Shown: positions 1 through 8,499 of the stretch, one piece after another
How positions within the stretch are numbered: the first letter of the stretch is position 1
Layout: each line of letters starts with the position of its first letter
From: Marivirga salinae
GTDB taxonomy: Bacteria; Bacteroidota; Bacteroidia; Cytophagales; Cyclobacteriaceae
Assembly (NCBI RefSeq): GCF_030503855.1
Contig: NZ_CP129971.1
Coordinates: 2,542,001 to 2,606,000, forward strand
Length of the DNA stretch: 64,000 bases
Direction of reading: 5' to 3'
Program-made: the position numbers and the translations under genes
Notes under the pieces: generated by a model
Told to the model about the DNA's origin: nothing
The model's database searches: none
The model's input: only the letters and a program-made list of their open reading frames with translations

Positions 1-407
1 ATTGGGCCACCGGCCATAGTACCATCACTTAATTTGGTTCTGTACTTATGCGAAAGCGAAACTTCCACAAATTTTGTACACATACCAATTGCTGCTGTAA
101 CTAGCATCCAGAATAAGGCTGCAGGTCCTCCTAAGTGGATGGCGAACGCTACACCCGCAATGTTTCCAGTTCCTACTGTTCCTGATAATGCTGTAGCTAA
201 AGCTTGAAAGTGAGAAGTATCACCTGGTAAATCTTTTCTATCAAATTTTCCGCTAACGATTTTTAAAGCGTGCTTGAAAAAGCGAATTTGAGGGAATTTT
301 AAATAGAAGGTGAAAAATAAACCCGTACCTAATAGGGCATAAGGAAACCATGTTGCGCTTCCTATAAAACTGTCAATAAAGATCAGGAAATTATTTACTT
401 CTTGCAT
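1..407 (-). CDS. Alanine/glycine:cation symporter (AGCS family), N-terminal part
   Basis: Minus-strand gene cut off by the left window edge; only the first 135 codons or so are present. It starts with ATG at 407. The translation shows a first hydrophobic stretch (about residues 15-35), then the AGCS hallmark run [16 protein letters not shown] followed by a second membrane segment and the motif [12 protein letters not shown]. Members of this family are inner-membrane permeases that import alanine or glycine with Na+ or H+. The first gene on the other strand begins about 250 bases to the right, so this gene is divergent from it. Substrate cannot be decided from the N-terminus alone. Confidence 0.85.
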   Translation of the reverse strand, partial: MQEVNNFLIFIDSFIGSATWFPYALLGTGLFFTFYLKFPQIRFFKHALKIVSGKFDRKDLPGDTSHFQALATALSGTVGTGNIAGVAFAIHLGGPAALFWMLVTAAIGMCTKFVEVSLSHKYRTKLSDGTMAGGP

Positions 408-618
408 AAAGCTTATAGTTCAATCAGTCAATTTTTTTTGAGAATGGGGACAAAACTAACAAATTTTAATTTAGATAATAGATTTGATGCCACTGTTTTT
501 ATAATTGGCAATAAGAAATGATGAGTTTATGTTGTTTTACATAAGTTTATTTGGTTAATTCTAGAACAATGATAATTCAAATAAGTACACATATTTTTCT
601 ATTTAACTGAATTGAGTA

Positions 619-626
619 TATATTTG
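619..626 (+). promoter_or_regulatory. Candidate -7 promoter box (TATATTTG)
   Basis: TATATTTG matches the Bacteroidota -7 consensus TAnnTTTG exactly and lies 31 bases before the ATG at 657. No clear TTTG -33 box is present at the usual spacing. Its position argues against translation starting at the TTG at 612, which would lie upstream of the transcription start. Confidence 0.5.
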
Positions 627-656
627 ACTAAATCTTATAATTGCATAAACAGAACC

Positions 657-1517
657 ATGAAGCACTTACTTATTTTCAGTTTAATTTTCATTAACCCTTT
701 GTTAACTCAAGCTCAATTTGAATTGGATAGCTTAAAACAGAAGTGGAAAGATGTTGGCAGAGAGTCCATAGAAGGAGTATATTCTTTATCCGCAAACAAC
801 AGATCCTATTCCATTGCTTTAGCTAAAGAGAATGATGTATATAAATTGGTGTATCTCGAAGGAAGCTTAGATAATTGGGTTTATGGCGATTTAAAAGGAA
901 TGATTGCAAAATCCGAGGAAATGTATGAAGGTAGATGGAATGCAGGAAAACCAACTAAACCGAATTTGGAGGATATTAAAATAGTCTTTGGTAACAAAAA
1001 ATTTATACTCTATTGGTCTGATTGGTCAATTGATGAATTTAAAATGACATATCCTGAAAAAGCTAAAGAGCCAACAGATATGGATAAGGTATTTATGGAT
1101 GAAGCTTTCAAACGAGATGAAATTTCTATACCCATCCAAATAAGTGATTCTGGCTCTGTGGAAATTCCGGTGATGATCAATGATGTTTTAAAAATTTATG
1201 TTGGCTTAGAAAAAACTTCAAATGAAGTGATAGTTTCAAAAGATATAGCCAAAACACTGATTCAAACCAAAACGCTAGGCTATAAAGAATGGAAAGAGGG
1301 GAATTATTATCAGTTTATTGATGAAAATAAACCTTTTGAAGCACCCCATATTTTTAATCTAAATTCTTTAGCTTTCGGAGAAGAACAATTAACTAATCTT
1401 GAAGCCGTTATCTCAGAAGATATCTCTAGATCTATGTTGATAAGCTTTGATGTTTTAGAACGTTTTGGAAAAGTGAACATTGATATGGAAAAGATGTTAC
1501 TTACTATAAAACCTTAA
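657..1517 (+). CDS. Secreted retropepsin-like protein lacking the catalytic aspartate
   Basis: A 286-residue exported protein. I chose ATG 657 because residues 1-19 (MKHLLIFSLIF...TQA) form a clean signal peptide and a -7 box sits just upstream; a TTG at 612 in the same frame would bury it. The C-terminal half (about residues 165-286) resembles the clan AA retropepsin-like aspartyl protease domain: two beta-hairpin-like runs, the segment VIVSKDIAKTLIQTKTL, and the closing motif SFDVLERFGKVNIDMEKMLL. Where active members have Asp-Thr-Gly-Ala-Ser, this protein has GLEKTSNE, so the catalytic Asp is missing. I infer an inactive, binding-type domain. The N-terminal half is not recognised. The DUF2141 gene follows after 2 bases and is probably co-transcribed. 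Confidence 0.6.
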   Translation: MKHLLIFSLIFINPLLTQAQFELDSLKQKWKDVGRESIEGVYSLSANNRSYSIALAKENDVYKLVYLEGSLDNWVYGDLKGMIAKSEEMYEGRWNAGKPTKPNLEDIKIVFGNKKFILYWSDWSIDEFKMTYPEKAKEPTDMDKVFMDEAFKRDEISIPIQISDSGSVEIPVMINDVLKIYVGLEKTSNEVIVSKDIAKTLIQTKTLGYKEWKEGNYYQFIDENKPFEAPHIFNLNSLAFGEEQLTNLEAVISEDISRSMLISFDVLERFGKVNIDMEKMLLTIKP

Positions 1518-1519
1518 TC

Positions 1520-1942
1520 ATGATTTTAAGCCAATATCTCATAATTTTATTTTCATTTATTGTTCAGCCTTCATCTCCTACTCTAGAATTAGAAATAGGA
1601 GAGTTCAGAAATACGAAAGGGCATGTTTTGATCTCTATATTCGACAACGCTAATGATTATCCTGAAAATGGAGAAAAAGCATTTGTTAACAAAAAGATCA
1701 AAGTAACGCAAAAGACTCATACAATTACCATTGAGGATTTGCCTCAGGGTGAATATGCAGTAGTTTTTCTACATGATGAGAATGATAATGAAGAAATGGA
1801 TACTAATTTTGTAGGTGCTCCAGAGGAAGGTTATGGTGCAAGCAATGATGCGGTCAATACGTTCAGTGCACCAAAATATGAGGAAGCCAAATTCCTTTTG
1901 GAGGGCGAAAAGAAATCTTTGAAATTGAAAATATTTTATTAA
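1520..1942 (+). CDS. DUF2141 family exported protein
   Basis: A 140-residue protein with a short signal peptide (about residues 1-19) and the usual DUF2141 architecture: a transthyretin-like beta sandwich with the motifs GHVLISIFDN, DLPQGEYAVVFLHDENDN and GYGASNDA. The family is widespread in Bacteroidota and Proteobacteria; its members are exported and have no assigned reaction. It starts 2 bases after the preceding stop, so translation of the two is likely coupled. The full domain length is present. Confidence 0.8.
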   Translation: MILSQYLIILFSFIVQPSSPTLELEIGEFRNTKGHVLISIFDNANDYPENGEKAFVNKKIKVTQKTHTITIEDLPQGEYAVVFLHDENDNEEMDTNFVGAPEEGYGASNDAVNTFSAPKYEEAKFLLEGEKKSLKLKIFY

Positions 1943-2051
1943 ATAACGCCTCTTCGGCAATTACACGAGAATCATTGGTGTCAATCTGAAAACCAGAATC
2001 AATTGACTATCCTTTGTGTAAATTAATTTTAGAATCCATATAATCTAACCT

Positions 2052-2522
2052 ATGCGTTTAAACTATTTATTGATACTTACCTCATTTTTGATGTTCTCTT
2101 GTGGACAAAATGAAGCTCAGAAGGACACACAAGATCCACTTTGGGATTTAGAGCAGCAAGTTTTTGAAAAGGGTGAAAATATTGAAATTGATGAAATCAA
2201 TAAATCTCTAGAGAAAGCAACCACTATGCGCTTGAGTTGGGCTTACAGTCCCATCACAATAGCCATAAGAGTTGCAGGACAGCAAATGATCAGTCCAGAG
2301 GTAAAGATTTTAGCTAAAAGCAAATCGGGCAATGAGTTGATTACACATGCAGTAGTGATGATTGAAAAAAGGAATTTACAGGATGATTCGGTAAAAGACG
2401 AATATTACCGAGTTGAATTGAAACTAGGCGGAAGTATTTGGCAAGTGATGGATATCAAAAAAGCTTGGAGTTGTAGAGCTAACAGAGGACATAGTGAAGT
2501 GAATTCCGAACTTTGTAAATAA
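2052..2522 (+). CDS. Hypothetical lipoprotein
   Basis: A 156-residue protein with a lipoprotein signal: hydrophobic residues 4-15 then the lipobox FMFSC with Cys17 as the lipidation site. After an acidic linker (about residues 20-60) there is a compact domain with two beta-rich stretches and a late SCRANRGH segment. I do not recognise the family. It lies 6 bases before truA and 109 bases after the DUF2141 gene, so it probably shares a transcript with truA. An outer-membrane or periplasmic location is inferred from the lipobox only. Confidence 0.7.
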   Translation: MRLNYLLILTSFLMFSCGQNEAQKDTQDPLWDLEQQVFEKGENIEIDEINKSLEKATTMRLSWAYSPITIAIRVAGQQMISPEVKILAKSKSGNELITHAVVMIEKRNLQDDSVKDEYYRVELKLGGSIWQVMDIKKAWSCRANRGHSEVNSELCK

Positions 2523-2528
2523 ATCCTA

Positions 2529-3311
2529 ATGGCTTCTCGTTTCGATTATTTCTATTTAGTTGAAATTCAATACCTCGGATTTCGTTATCATGGATGGCAG
2601 TTTCAGCATGGATTAAAAACCCTTCAGGGAATGCTGGAAAAAACTTTCACATTCCTTTTTAAAGATGAGAAATTCAAAATATTGGGCTCTGGCCGTACAG
2701 ATGCAATGGTTTCAGCTCAATCTGCCTATTTTGAATTATTCACTAATCAAGAATTAGACTTGGAAGCTTTTCAAAAAGAGTTAGATGAAAATCTTCCGCC
2801 TGATATTAAAGTGATCAATATAAAGACAGTTGATAATAAATTCAATGTTATTCAAGATGTAATTCAAAAAACTTACCATTACTATTTTGCTTCCGTGGAA
2901 GAGAAATATCCTTTTGCTTCTCCATTTATGAATTGTCTTCAACATCCTTTAGATTTTTCTAAAATGAAAGAGGCAGCAAAACTTTTTGAAGGAGAACGCG
3001 AGTTTAAATATTTCATGGTAGGTGAATCTGAAAATAAAAATACAGTTCGTAAAATAAAAGAGAGTAGGATAGAGGAGAATATGGAATTGACTGCCAGTTT
3101 TTTTCCGCAAGAGAGCTTTGTGTTTATCGTGACAGGAAAAGGATTTATGCGCTATCAAATTCGCTTGATGATGGGCGCATTGATCAGGGTTGGTAGAAAT
3201 GAAATTTCCTTGCAAGATCTTGAAAATGCCCTGCAAGGAAACCCTCCTAGTTTTGAGAAATTAAATGCTGCCGCTTCGGGCTTGATGGTGAAAGAGGTTG
3301 AATTCAAATAA
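2529..3311 (+). CDS. truA: tRNA pseudouridine synthase A (TruA family)
   Basis: A 260-residue cytoplasmic enzyme, the usual TruA length. TruA converts U38-U40 of the anticodon arm to pseudouridine. The catalytic aspartate is Asp58 in GSGRTDAMVSA. The family normally reads GxGRTDxGVHA, so here the Gly and His after the catalytic Asp are replaced by Met and Ser. The N-terminal motif YLGFRYHGWQFQ and the C-terminal KGFMRYQIRLMMGALIRVG are both present, so the two-domain fold is complete. A Bacteroidota genome may hold a second, more canonical TruA; the altered active-site loop could mean this copy has a different target, which is inference. It follows the lipoprotein gene by 6 bases. Confidence 0.85.
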   Translation: MASRFDYFYLVEIQYLGFRYHGWQFQHGLKTLQGMLEKTFTFLFKDEKFKILGSGRTDAMVSAQSAYFELFTNQELDLEAFQKELDENLPPDIKVINIKTVDNKFNVIQDVIQKTYHYYFASVEEKYPFASPFMNCLQHPLDFSKMKEAAKLFEGEREFKYFMVGESENKNTVRKIKESRIEENMELTASFFPQESFVFIVTGKGFMRYQIRLMMGALIRVGRNEISLQDLENALQGNPPSFEKLNAAASGLMVKEVEFK

Positions 3312-3827
3312 TTTCTATTTCCTCTTGCACTTATTAAGACATGTTTGCGCAGACAGGTATTTTCATAAACTAAGTATTATGTAATTTTTTTTCACTTTGG
3401 CTTAAACCTTGATGCCTTTTATAGATAAACTTACTACATAGGCAATTAACAAAGTTTTTCTCCATTTAGAATGTATTTATCACAGTACATTTTATGATAA
3501 GCAAGAAGTATTAGTACAATAATGATGTAATATTTATTTGGATTATTAAACTTTATTAAGTTTGTTTACGAAAGTATTAACCAAAAACTTATATAAAGTC
3601 ATGAAAAAACCTATCAAGACCCTTTTATTAGGGGTGAATATCTCTATTATTATTCCACTTCTTATGATGCTGTTTTGAGTTTTGTACACATTTTTTTTTA
3701 ATGAAATGTACCTATGAAATAGTCATAAATCCTGCATACCAACCGAAATGAATATAAGGAAGGTTTGTAAAACAGACTTTTGAACTTTGACTATTCCATG
3801 AGGTAATTTTAATACAGTTATATACAC
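3312..3827. other. 516-base intergenic region
   Basis: This AT-rich stretch lies between truA and the next lipoprotein gene. It holds no long reading frame. The only coding candidate is a 25-codon hydrophobic frame at 3601-3678, preceded by TAAGTTTG (3557-3564), which fits a -7 box. No convincing hairpin with a T-run was found. Confidence 0.5.
3601..3678 (+). CDS. Possible 25-residue hydrophobic peptide
   Basis: A frame starting MKKPIKTLLLGVNISII and ending in a hydrophobic tail, with two lysines near the start and no charged residue after Lys6. It could be a tiny membrane peptide or the start of a decayed signal peptide. A -7-like box TAAGTTTG lies 36 bases upstream, with TTTG 16 bases before that, somewhat short of the usual spacing. 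No homologue is known to me, so this is a weak call. Confidence 0.25.
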   Translation: MKKPIKTLLLGVNISIIIPLLMMLF

Positions 3828-4232
3828 ATGAAACAATTAATTAAATTCATCTTGATTTTATCTATGTTTATCGTAAACTCTTGTAAAGAACAGGATACCC
3901 AGACAGATTGTGGTTGTGAGGGGAAAATTCAGTTTACTATAGAAGAAAGTGATGCACAGAGTGGCTTTCTATATATAAACGATGATAACTCAAATGATAA
4001 TGTACCGGATTATAATTATGGAATATGGTTTCCCAAAGAAAATTGCTCAAACTGCATTCAACGTTTTTTAATATGCAACGACCAATTCATCACTGATATT
4101 AAAGAAAATCTAAAATACCCAGGAATAGAGGTTGTTTTTTCTGGGACAGTCAAAAATCTCTGTAATGAGCCTTTTAGACCTGCAGGAACAACTTACAATT
4201 ATCTATCACTATCTAAAATAGAAAAACTATAA
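3828..4232 (+). CDS. Hypothetical lipoprotein, cysteine-rich
   Basis: A 134-residue protein with a lipoprotein signal peptide and lipobox IVNSC (Cys19). The mature part begins with a DCGCEG motif and holds further cysteines in CSNC and near ICND and NLCNE, suggesting disulfides in the envelope. The family is not recognised. Its TAA stop overlaps the first codon of the decayed subtilase reading frame that follows, so the two were probably once translationally coupled. It forms the left part of a cluster of exported proteins running to 6617. Confidence 0.65.
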   Translation: MKQLIKFILILSMFIVNSCKEQDTQTDCGCEGKIQFTIEESDAQSGFLYINDDNSNDNVPDYNYGIWFPKENCSNCIQRFLICNDQFITDIKENLKYPGIEVVFSGTVKNLCNEPFRPAGTTYNYLSLSKIEKL

Positions 4233-4868
4233 AGAACACACTTACCATCTTACTATTTCTCTTATCGCTCCAAGTTTTTGGACAGGACACCTTAAAATTA
4301 ATTGGATCTAATCAAAATGAAATGGTTTTCACAACTTCGGCTGAGAAGTATTTATTGCACTTTAAAGAGGAGAGTCAAATAAACATCCAGAAATCTTTCC
4401 AAAATAATTTCATATCAATTTCAAATGAATATGCCATTGTGACAGTGGATGATAATCAGTCTATAGCCAGAAAAATCCAATCACTTAAAAACTCAAATAC
4501 TCAGTCAAACTTATCTCAAGAACCTGTTCTTGTTTACAAAGATGGAATTGAACAAATATTTATTCAAGAAATGATGATTAAATTAAACGGAACAACAACA
4601 CTTGAGAAGCTATTAAAAAACTTTGAGTATTCCTCAACAGAGAATGATTTTGTTAAAGGTCAATATTTGGTTAAATTCAAAAGTCTTACCACTAGGGAAT
4701 GGATTGATCCCTTTAAGTTCACAAAGAATGAATGGAATGAATGAAAGTGATGTATATACTGCGGAAGGGGTTAATCACTTGGAGGTGGGGAACCATCCGG
4801 AGATGACAGAGATTTTAAATGACATATTCAATAGAACAGACCCGCCATTTACTAGGAATATTAGATAA
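4229..4868 (+). pseudogene. Decayed S8 subtilase remnant (signal peptide and prodomain only)
   Basis: Open frame from 4229 reads I-K-N-T-L-T-I-L-L-F-L-L-S and then a VFGQD signal-peptide end, so the signal peptide is intact but its first codon is ATA where ATG would be expected. The first usable ATG is 4322, inside the mature protein. Up to 4744 the sequence resembles the N-terminal prodomain of Bacteroidota subtilases (segments EPVLVYKDGIEQ and TTLEKLLKNF, then FVKGQYLVKFK). No catalytic Asp, His or Ser motif follows. The frame closes at 4744 in a run of GAAT repeats. A +1 shift there opens a 41-residue tail ending at 4868. I read this as a gene that lost its start, its reading frame and its catalytic domain. 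A living short prodomain-like inhibitor starting at 4322 is the alternative. Confidence 0.5.
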
Positions 4869-4870
4869 TT

Positions 4871-6067
4871 ATGAAATGTTTATATTTGATTATTGGCTGC
4901 ATGAGCTTAATAAGCTCATGTAGTTTGTTTAAAGATGAAGATCCAAGTAAAGATTTTTATCAACCACTTTGGGGATACAACTTCAACATAGGCTATTATT
5001 CCTCCATTGATCCTATTCTATACAGTGATAAAGTTATTTTCTCAGCTTTAGATGAAAAGAAAAATGACTTTTCAGCAAATAGTACACTTGAAGCCTTTGA
5101 TAAAGAGGAAGGAAATTTGATTTGGAGATGGGATAATAATATTCCCGTTCAGTATGATAAATTTTTAAATATACATGAATATTATATTAATAATCAAGTA
5201 TTATATATTTCATCAGGATGGGAATATGGTATTAATTTGGGTACTGGGGAGACACTATTTGATAATAACCATACCAAATCCAACGGGGTTAGCTTTTATG
5301 GTAAAGATAATTGGATCTTCACAAATTTCACCACTAGTGATAACTCATACGAGAGTATTGAATTTACAGAGAGAAATAATTTTGAATGGAAAGTTCTATT
5401 AGAAAGTAGAAATAGAGATACTTCTATTTATTATTATAGACATACATTATTTGATGATTTTTTTCCTAATCGAATTTATTTCCCTTATACCAAATGGAAC
5501 GGTGAAGAAAGCAGACCAAATCTTCTCATTTATGATTTTGAAAATAAAAAAGTAATTCTTGATGAACCCATTTCCATTATGGAAGGCAATCATTTTATTG
5601 ATAATAAGCCTGTATTAAATGGAAATAAAATTTACCTTCCCATACATGGTTTGGTTGCCTGTATAAATAAAAACACCAGTGAGCTGATATGGCAGAAAAA
5701 GGTAAATGGAAATACTTCGGCATCAGGACTTTTATATGCGGGAAATAATTTATTATATGTCAAGGCTGAGTTTGGGTTGTATTGTATTGATCCTGAAAAT
5801 GGAAATACCCTTTGGAGTAATGAGGGAAGCGGTGAGGGTAATGCCAGTAGGTTGCAGTATCATAACGATGTGATTTACTATATTGGGGGAGCTAAGTTTA
5901 ATGCTGTTGATGCCAGCACGGGTGAAAAACTTTTGTCTTTTGAAGCTCCTTCTAGGGCGGATGATGATGGTGCTTTCTTTCAAGGAGTAATGACTATCGA
6001 CCATGAAAATGACAAAATTTATACCGCCAGCTATACACATGCATATTGTTACCCTACTTTGAGATGA
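4871..6067 (+). CDS. PQQ-type beta-propeller lipoprotein
   Basis: A 398-residue lipoprotein (lipobox LISSC, Cys17). The body is built of repeated beta-propeller blades of the PQQ/quinoprotein type. Four are easy to see: LEAFDKEEGNLIWRW, VACINKNTSELIWQKK, LYCIDPENGNTLWS and FNAVDASTGEKLLSF. Such proteins are structural or binding scaffolds; BamB of the outer-membrane assembly machine shares this fold, but there is nothing here that makes this protein BamB. It starts 2 bases after the subtilase remnant and ends 1 base before the barrel gene, so the three form one transcript. A role together with the downstream barrel is an inference from position. Confidence 0.7.
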   Translation: MKCLYLIIGCMSLISSCSLFKDEDPSKDFYQPLWGYNFNIGYYSSIDPILYSDKVIFSALDEKKNDFSANSTLEAFDKEEGNLIWRWDNNIPVQYDKFLNIHEYYINNQVLYISSGWEYGINLGTGETLFDNNHTKSNGVSFYGKDNWIFTNFTTSDNSYESIEFTERNNFEWKVLLESRNRDTSIYYYRHTLFDDFFPNRIYFPYTKWNGEESRPNLLIYDFENKKVILDEPISIMEGNHFIDNKPVLNGNKIYLPIHGLVACINKNTSELIWQKKVNGNTSASGLLYAGNNLLYVKAEFGLYCIDPENGNTLWSNEGSGEGNASRLQYHNDVIYYIGGAKFNAVDASTGEKLLSFEAPSRADDDGAFFQGVMTIDHENDKIYTASYTHAYCYPTLR

Positions 6068-6068
6068 T

Positions 6069-6617
6069 ATGAAAAGATTTACATTTACTCTTTTGCTTTT
6101 AATAACAATTATTACTGCTCAATCAGAGCTCTTTGCACAGTCAAATGTTCCTGATTCTAAATATAAAATGCTGTTTAAGATTAGTTCAGGTTATCCTGGT
6201 ATTTTGTATTTGGATGAGTTGACACAGCCTACCCGTTATGAACGAGAAGCCATAGTGCCATTATCAGCTCAAATTGATTATGCCTTTTTACCTCGTATTT
6301 CTGCCACATTCTACTTCGGCTATGAATATGAAAAAGTCTCTGGAACACTCACTGATTTTCCTGGCCCTACTAAAAGCCTTGTAACAGGTCTTGGTTTAGA
6401 GTATCATTTCATTCGAAACCATGACCTTAGATGGATCGATCCTTACGGAGGGATAACCTTCTATTATTACGATACTAATTATATCCCAAAAGGAATTTCA
6501 CCTGCTTTCAGAATAGGCGCTAACTTTTTTATTTATAAAAATATAGGAGCTAACATTAATGTTGGAGTTGGAGCTGCACTAGTTGAAGCTGGCATTATTT
6601 ATGGATTAGACTTTTAA
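6069..6617 (+). CDS. Small outer-membrane beta-barrel protein
   Basis: A 182-residue protein with a signal peptide (cleavage near LFAQS, about residue 23). The rest alternates short amphipathic strands rich in Tyr and Phe with turn residues, ends in an aromatic residue (GLDF), and has the repeated pattern of an 8-stranded barrel of the OmpA/OmpW kind (ATFYFGYEY, GLGLEYHF, GGITFYYY, FRIGANFF, ANINVGVG). The precise family is not recognised. It is the last gene of the exported-protein cluster and is followed by a bidirectional terminator. Confidence 0.65.
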   Translation: MKRFTFTLLLLITIITAQSELFAQSNVPDSKYKMLFKISSGYPGILYLDELTQPTRYEREAIVPLSAQIDYAFLPRISATFYFGYEYEKVSGTLTDFPGPTKSLVTGLGLEYHFIRNHDLRWIDPYGGITFYYYDTNYIPKGISPAFRIGANFFIYKNIGANINVGVGAALVEAGIIYGLDF

Positions 6618-6697
6618 CTAATTGGGCTAACTTAACATATTTTTTCTGCCCCTCTGTTTGTCCTTTGCGAAATTCTTAGAGATCTCAGTGGTTAATG

Positions 6698-6722
6698 AAA
6701 ACAGCCTTAGGCTGTCTTTTTG
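6698..6722. terminator. Bidirectional terminator between the barrel gene and cysM
   Basis: ACAGCC (6701-6706), loop TTA, GGCTGT (6710-6715), with CTTTTTG on the plus side and an A-run that reads as T-run on the minus side. It separates two convergent transcripts. Confidence 0.8.
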
Positions 6723-6800
6723 TTTCTATTGTTTCAAAGTTTAAAATATAGCGTTACAGGTCTAACCAGAAGCGAGAACAAAATAATTAACGAATTGAAT

Positions 6801-7682
6801 TTAAGCCTTAAACAAATCCGAACTTAAATAGCGATCTCCTCGGTCGCAGGTGATGCACACTATAACACCCGATTCAATTTCTTCTGCGATTTGCAATGCA
6901 GCATAAAGTGCACCGCCACTGCTCATCCCAGCTAATATGCCTTCTTCTTTCGCCATTCTTTGGGTCATCTTTGTGGCATTTTCTTCACTGATGTCAATAG
7001 TTCTATCCACTCTTTCTGCTTCAAATATTTTAGGCAAAAACTCTGGAGACCATCTTCTTATTCCTGGGATTCTAGAACCATCAGTTGGTTGCGTGCCCAC
7101 AATTTGAATATTGGGATTTTGTTCTTTCAAATAGCGAGAAACGCCCATAATAGTACCAGTTGTCCCCATAGCTGAAACAAAATGCGTTATTTTACCCTTT
7201 GTATCATTCCATATTTCAGGACCTGTTGTTTTATAATGCTGTTTGTAATTATCAGGATTTCCAAATTGATTGAGCATATAATACTCTCCCGTTGCGGCCA
7301 TTTCTTCCGCAACAGTCCTTGAATATTCTATTGTGCCTTCAGCTTTAGTTAAAATAACTTTTGCTCCATAAGCTTCCATGCTTTGAATTCTTTCAGCAGT
7401 GGAGTTTTCCGGCATAATTAAAGTCATATGCAAACCTTTCAGTTTAGCAATCATCGCTAAAGCAATCCCTGTATTTCCACTGGTGGCTTCTACCAATTTA
7501 TCTCCAGCTTTAATATCCCCTCTCTCCAATGCTGCGCCAATCATTCCTAATGCCGCGCGATCCTTTACGCTACCTCCAGGATTCTGCCCTTCCAGTTTGC
7601 AATAAATCTTTACATTTTTATTGGTGGGTATGTTTTTCAATTCCACTATGGGAGTATTGCCTACTAGATCTTCTACAAACAT
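6801..7682 (-). CDS. cysM: Cysteine synthase (CysM/CysK type)
   Basis: A 293-residue PLP enzyme that makes cysteine from O-acetylserine and sulfide (CysM can also use thiosulfate). Lys40 in NPGGSVKDRA is the Schiff-base lysine; the substrate loop TSGNTGIALA and the phosphate-binding GTTGTI motif are both present. The length is typical of the CysM subgroup, which is slightly shorter than CysK. It begins 1 base after the cysE stop, so translation is coupled. It is the last gene of the pirin-cysE-cysM operon and stops before a terminator. CysK cannot be excluded by eye. Confidence 0.9.
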   Translation of the reverse strand: MFVEDLVGNTPIVELKNIPTNKNVKIYCKLEGQNPGGSVKDRAALGMIGAALERGDIKAGDKLVEATSGNTGIALAMIAKLKGLHMTLIMPENSTAERIQSMEAYGAKVILTKAEGTIEYSRTVAEEMAATGEYYMLNQFGNPDNYKQHYKTTGPEIWNDTKGKITHFVSAMGTTGTIMGVSRYLKEQNPNIQIVGTQPTDGSRIPGIRRWSPEFLPKIFEAERVDRTIDISEENATKMTQRMAKEEGILAGMSSGGALYAALQIAEEIESGVIVCITCDRGDRYLSSDLFKA

Positions 7683-7683
7683 A

Positions 7684-8496
7684 TTAGTCTAAATGAGTTT
7701 TATGTAAATGCTTATTTTCTGAATCATAATAAAGTCTGGAATGCGGTTCCAGGCTTTTAGTGATCCAACTGTTTCCACCAATGATGCAATGATCTCCAAT
7801 AATTGTTTTGCCACCTAAAATTGTAGCATTCGCATATATCACTACATTGTTTCCTATTGTTGGATGTCTTTTTTGGCTTGCATTTTCCTTTCTAACACTA
7901 GTTGCTCCTAGTGTAACACCCTGATAGATTTTAACATTATTGCCAATATCGGTTGTTTCTCCAATTACAATTCCAGTTCCGTGGTCTACACAAAAATGAT
8001 CGCCAATTTTCGCTGCCGGATGAATATCTACCCCAGTTTTACTATGAGCATGTTCACTTATGATCCGTGCAATTAAAACATAGCCTGCATTATAAATGCA
8101 ATGCGCTATTCTATAAGCTGCAATAGCTTTAAATCCTGGATAAGTTTTAATGACTTCTAATCTGCTTTTTGCAGCAGGATCTCCATCGTAAATAGCACTG
8201 ATATCTTTTTCTAAAGCTGACTTAATTTTGATCAATTCATTGAAAAGAACTTCTTCATCACCAGGATACTTTTTCTGGAGATTTTTACATCGCTTTTCTA
8301 AAAGATTATGCCATTCTGCTTTTAATTCAACGTATCTACTTTCTAGTTTAGATTTATCAGATATTTTCTCATTCCCATAATCTGGAAATATAAAGCCCAA
8401 TAATGCCTCGTAAAATGAAATGATGCTGTCTGGCGAAGGACAGCCCAATGCATTTTGATGTTCTTTGTAAATACTATCTAAAAATTCTTCTTGCAT
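7684..8496 (-). CDS. cysE: Serine O-acetyltransferase
   Basis: A 270-residue enzyme that acetylates L-serine with acetyl-CoA, the committed step of cysteine synthesis. The N-terminal half is helical; the C-terminal half is a left-handed beta helix of hexapeptide repeats (VDHGTGIVIGET, IYQGVTLG, HPTIGNNVVIYANATILGG). The catalytic His lies in VDHGTG. The C-terminus differs from the E. coli tail that docks into CysK. The gene begins 3 bases after the pirin stop and ends 1 base before cysM, giving enzyme and partner in one transcript. Confidence 0.9.
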   Translation of the reverse strand: MQEEFLDSIYKEHQNALGCPSPDSIISFYEALLGFIFPDYGNEKISDKSKLESRYVELKAEWHNLLEKRCKNLQKKYPGDEEVLFNELIKIKSALEKDISAIYDGDPAAKSRLEVIKTYPGFKAIAAYRIAHCIYNAGYVLIARIISEHAHSKTGVDIHPAAKIGDHFCVDHGTGIVIGETTDIGNNVKIYQGVTLGATSVRKENASQKRHPTIGNNVVIYANATILGGKTIIGDHCIIGGNSWITKSLEPHSRLYYDSENKHLHKTHLD

Positions 8497-8499
8497 GAA

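Noticed and set aside
612..656. TTG start 15 codons upstream of the retropepsin-like gene
   Set aside because: It would put polar residues before the signal peptide and lies over the -7 box, so ATG 657 is preferred.
4623..4868. A separate 81-residue gene
   Set aside because: Its first half reads the subtilase remnant in the wrong frame; only the last part could be coding, as a frameshifted tail.
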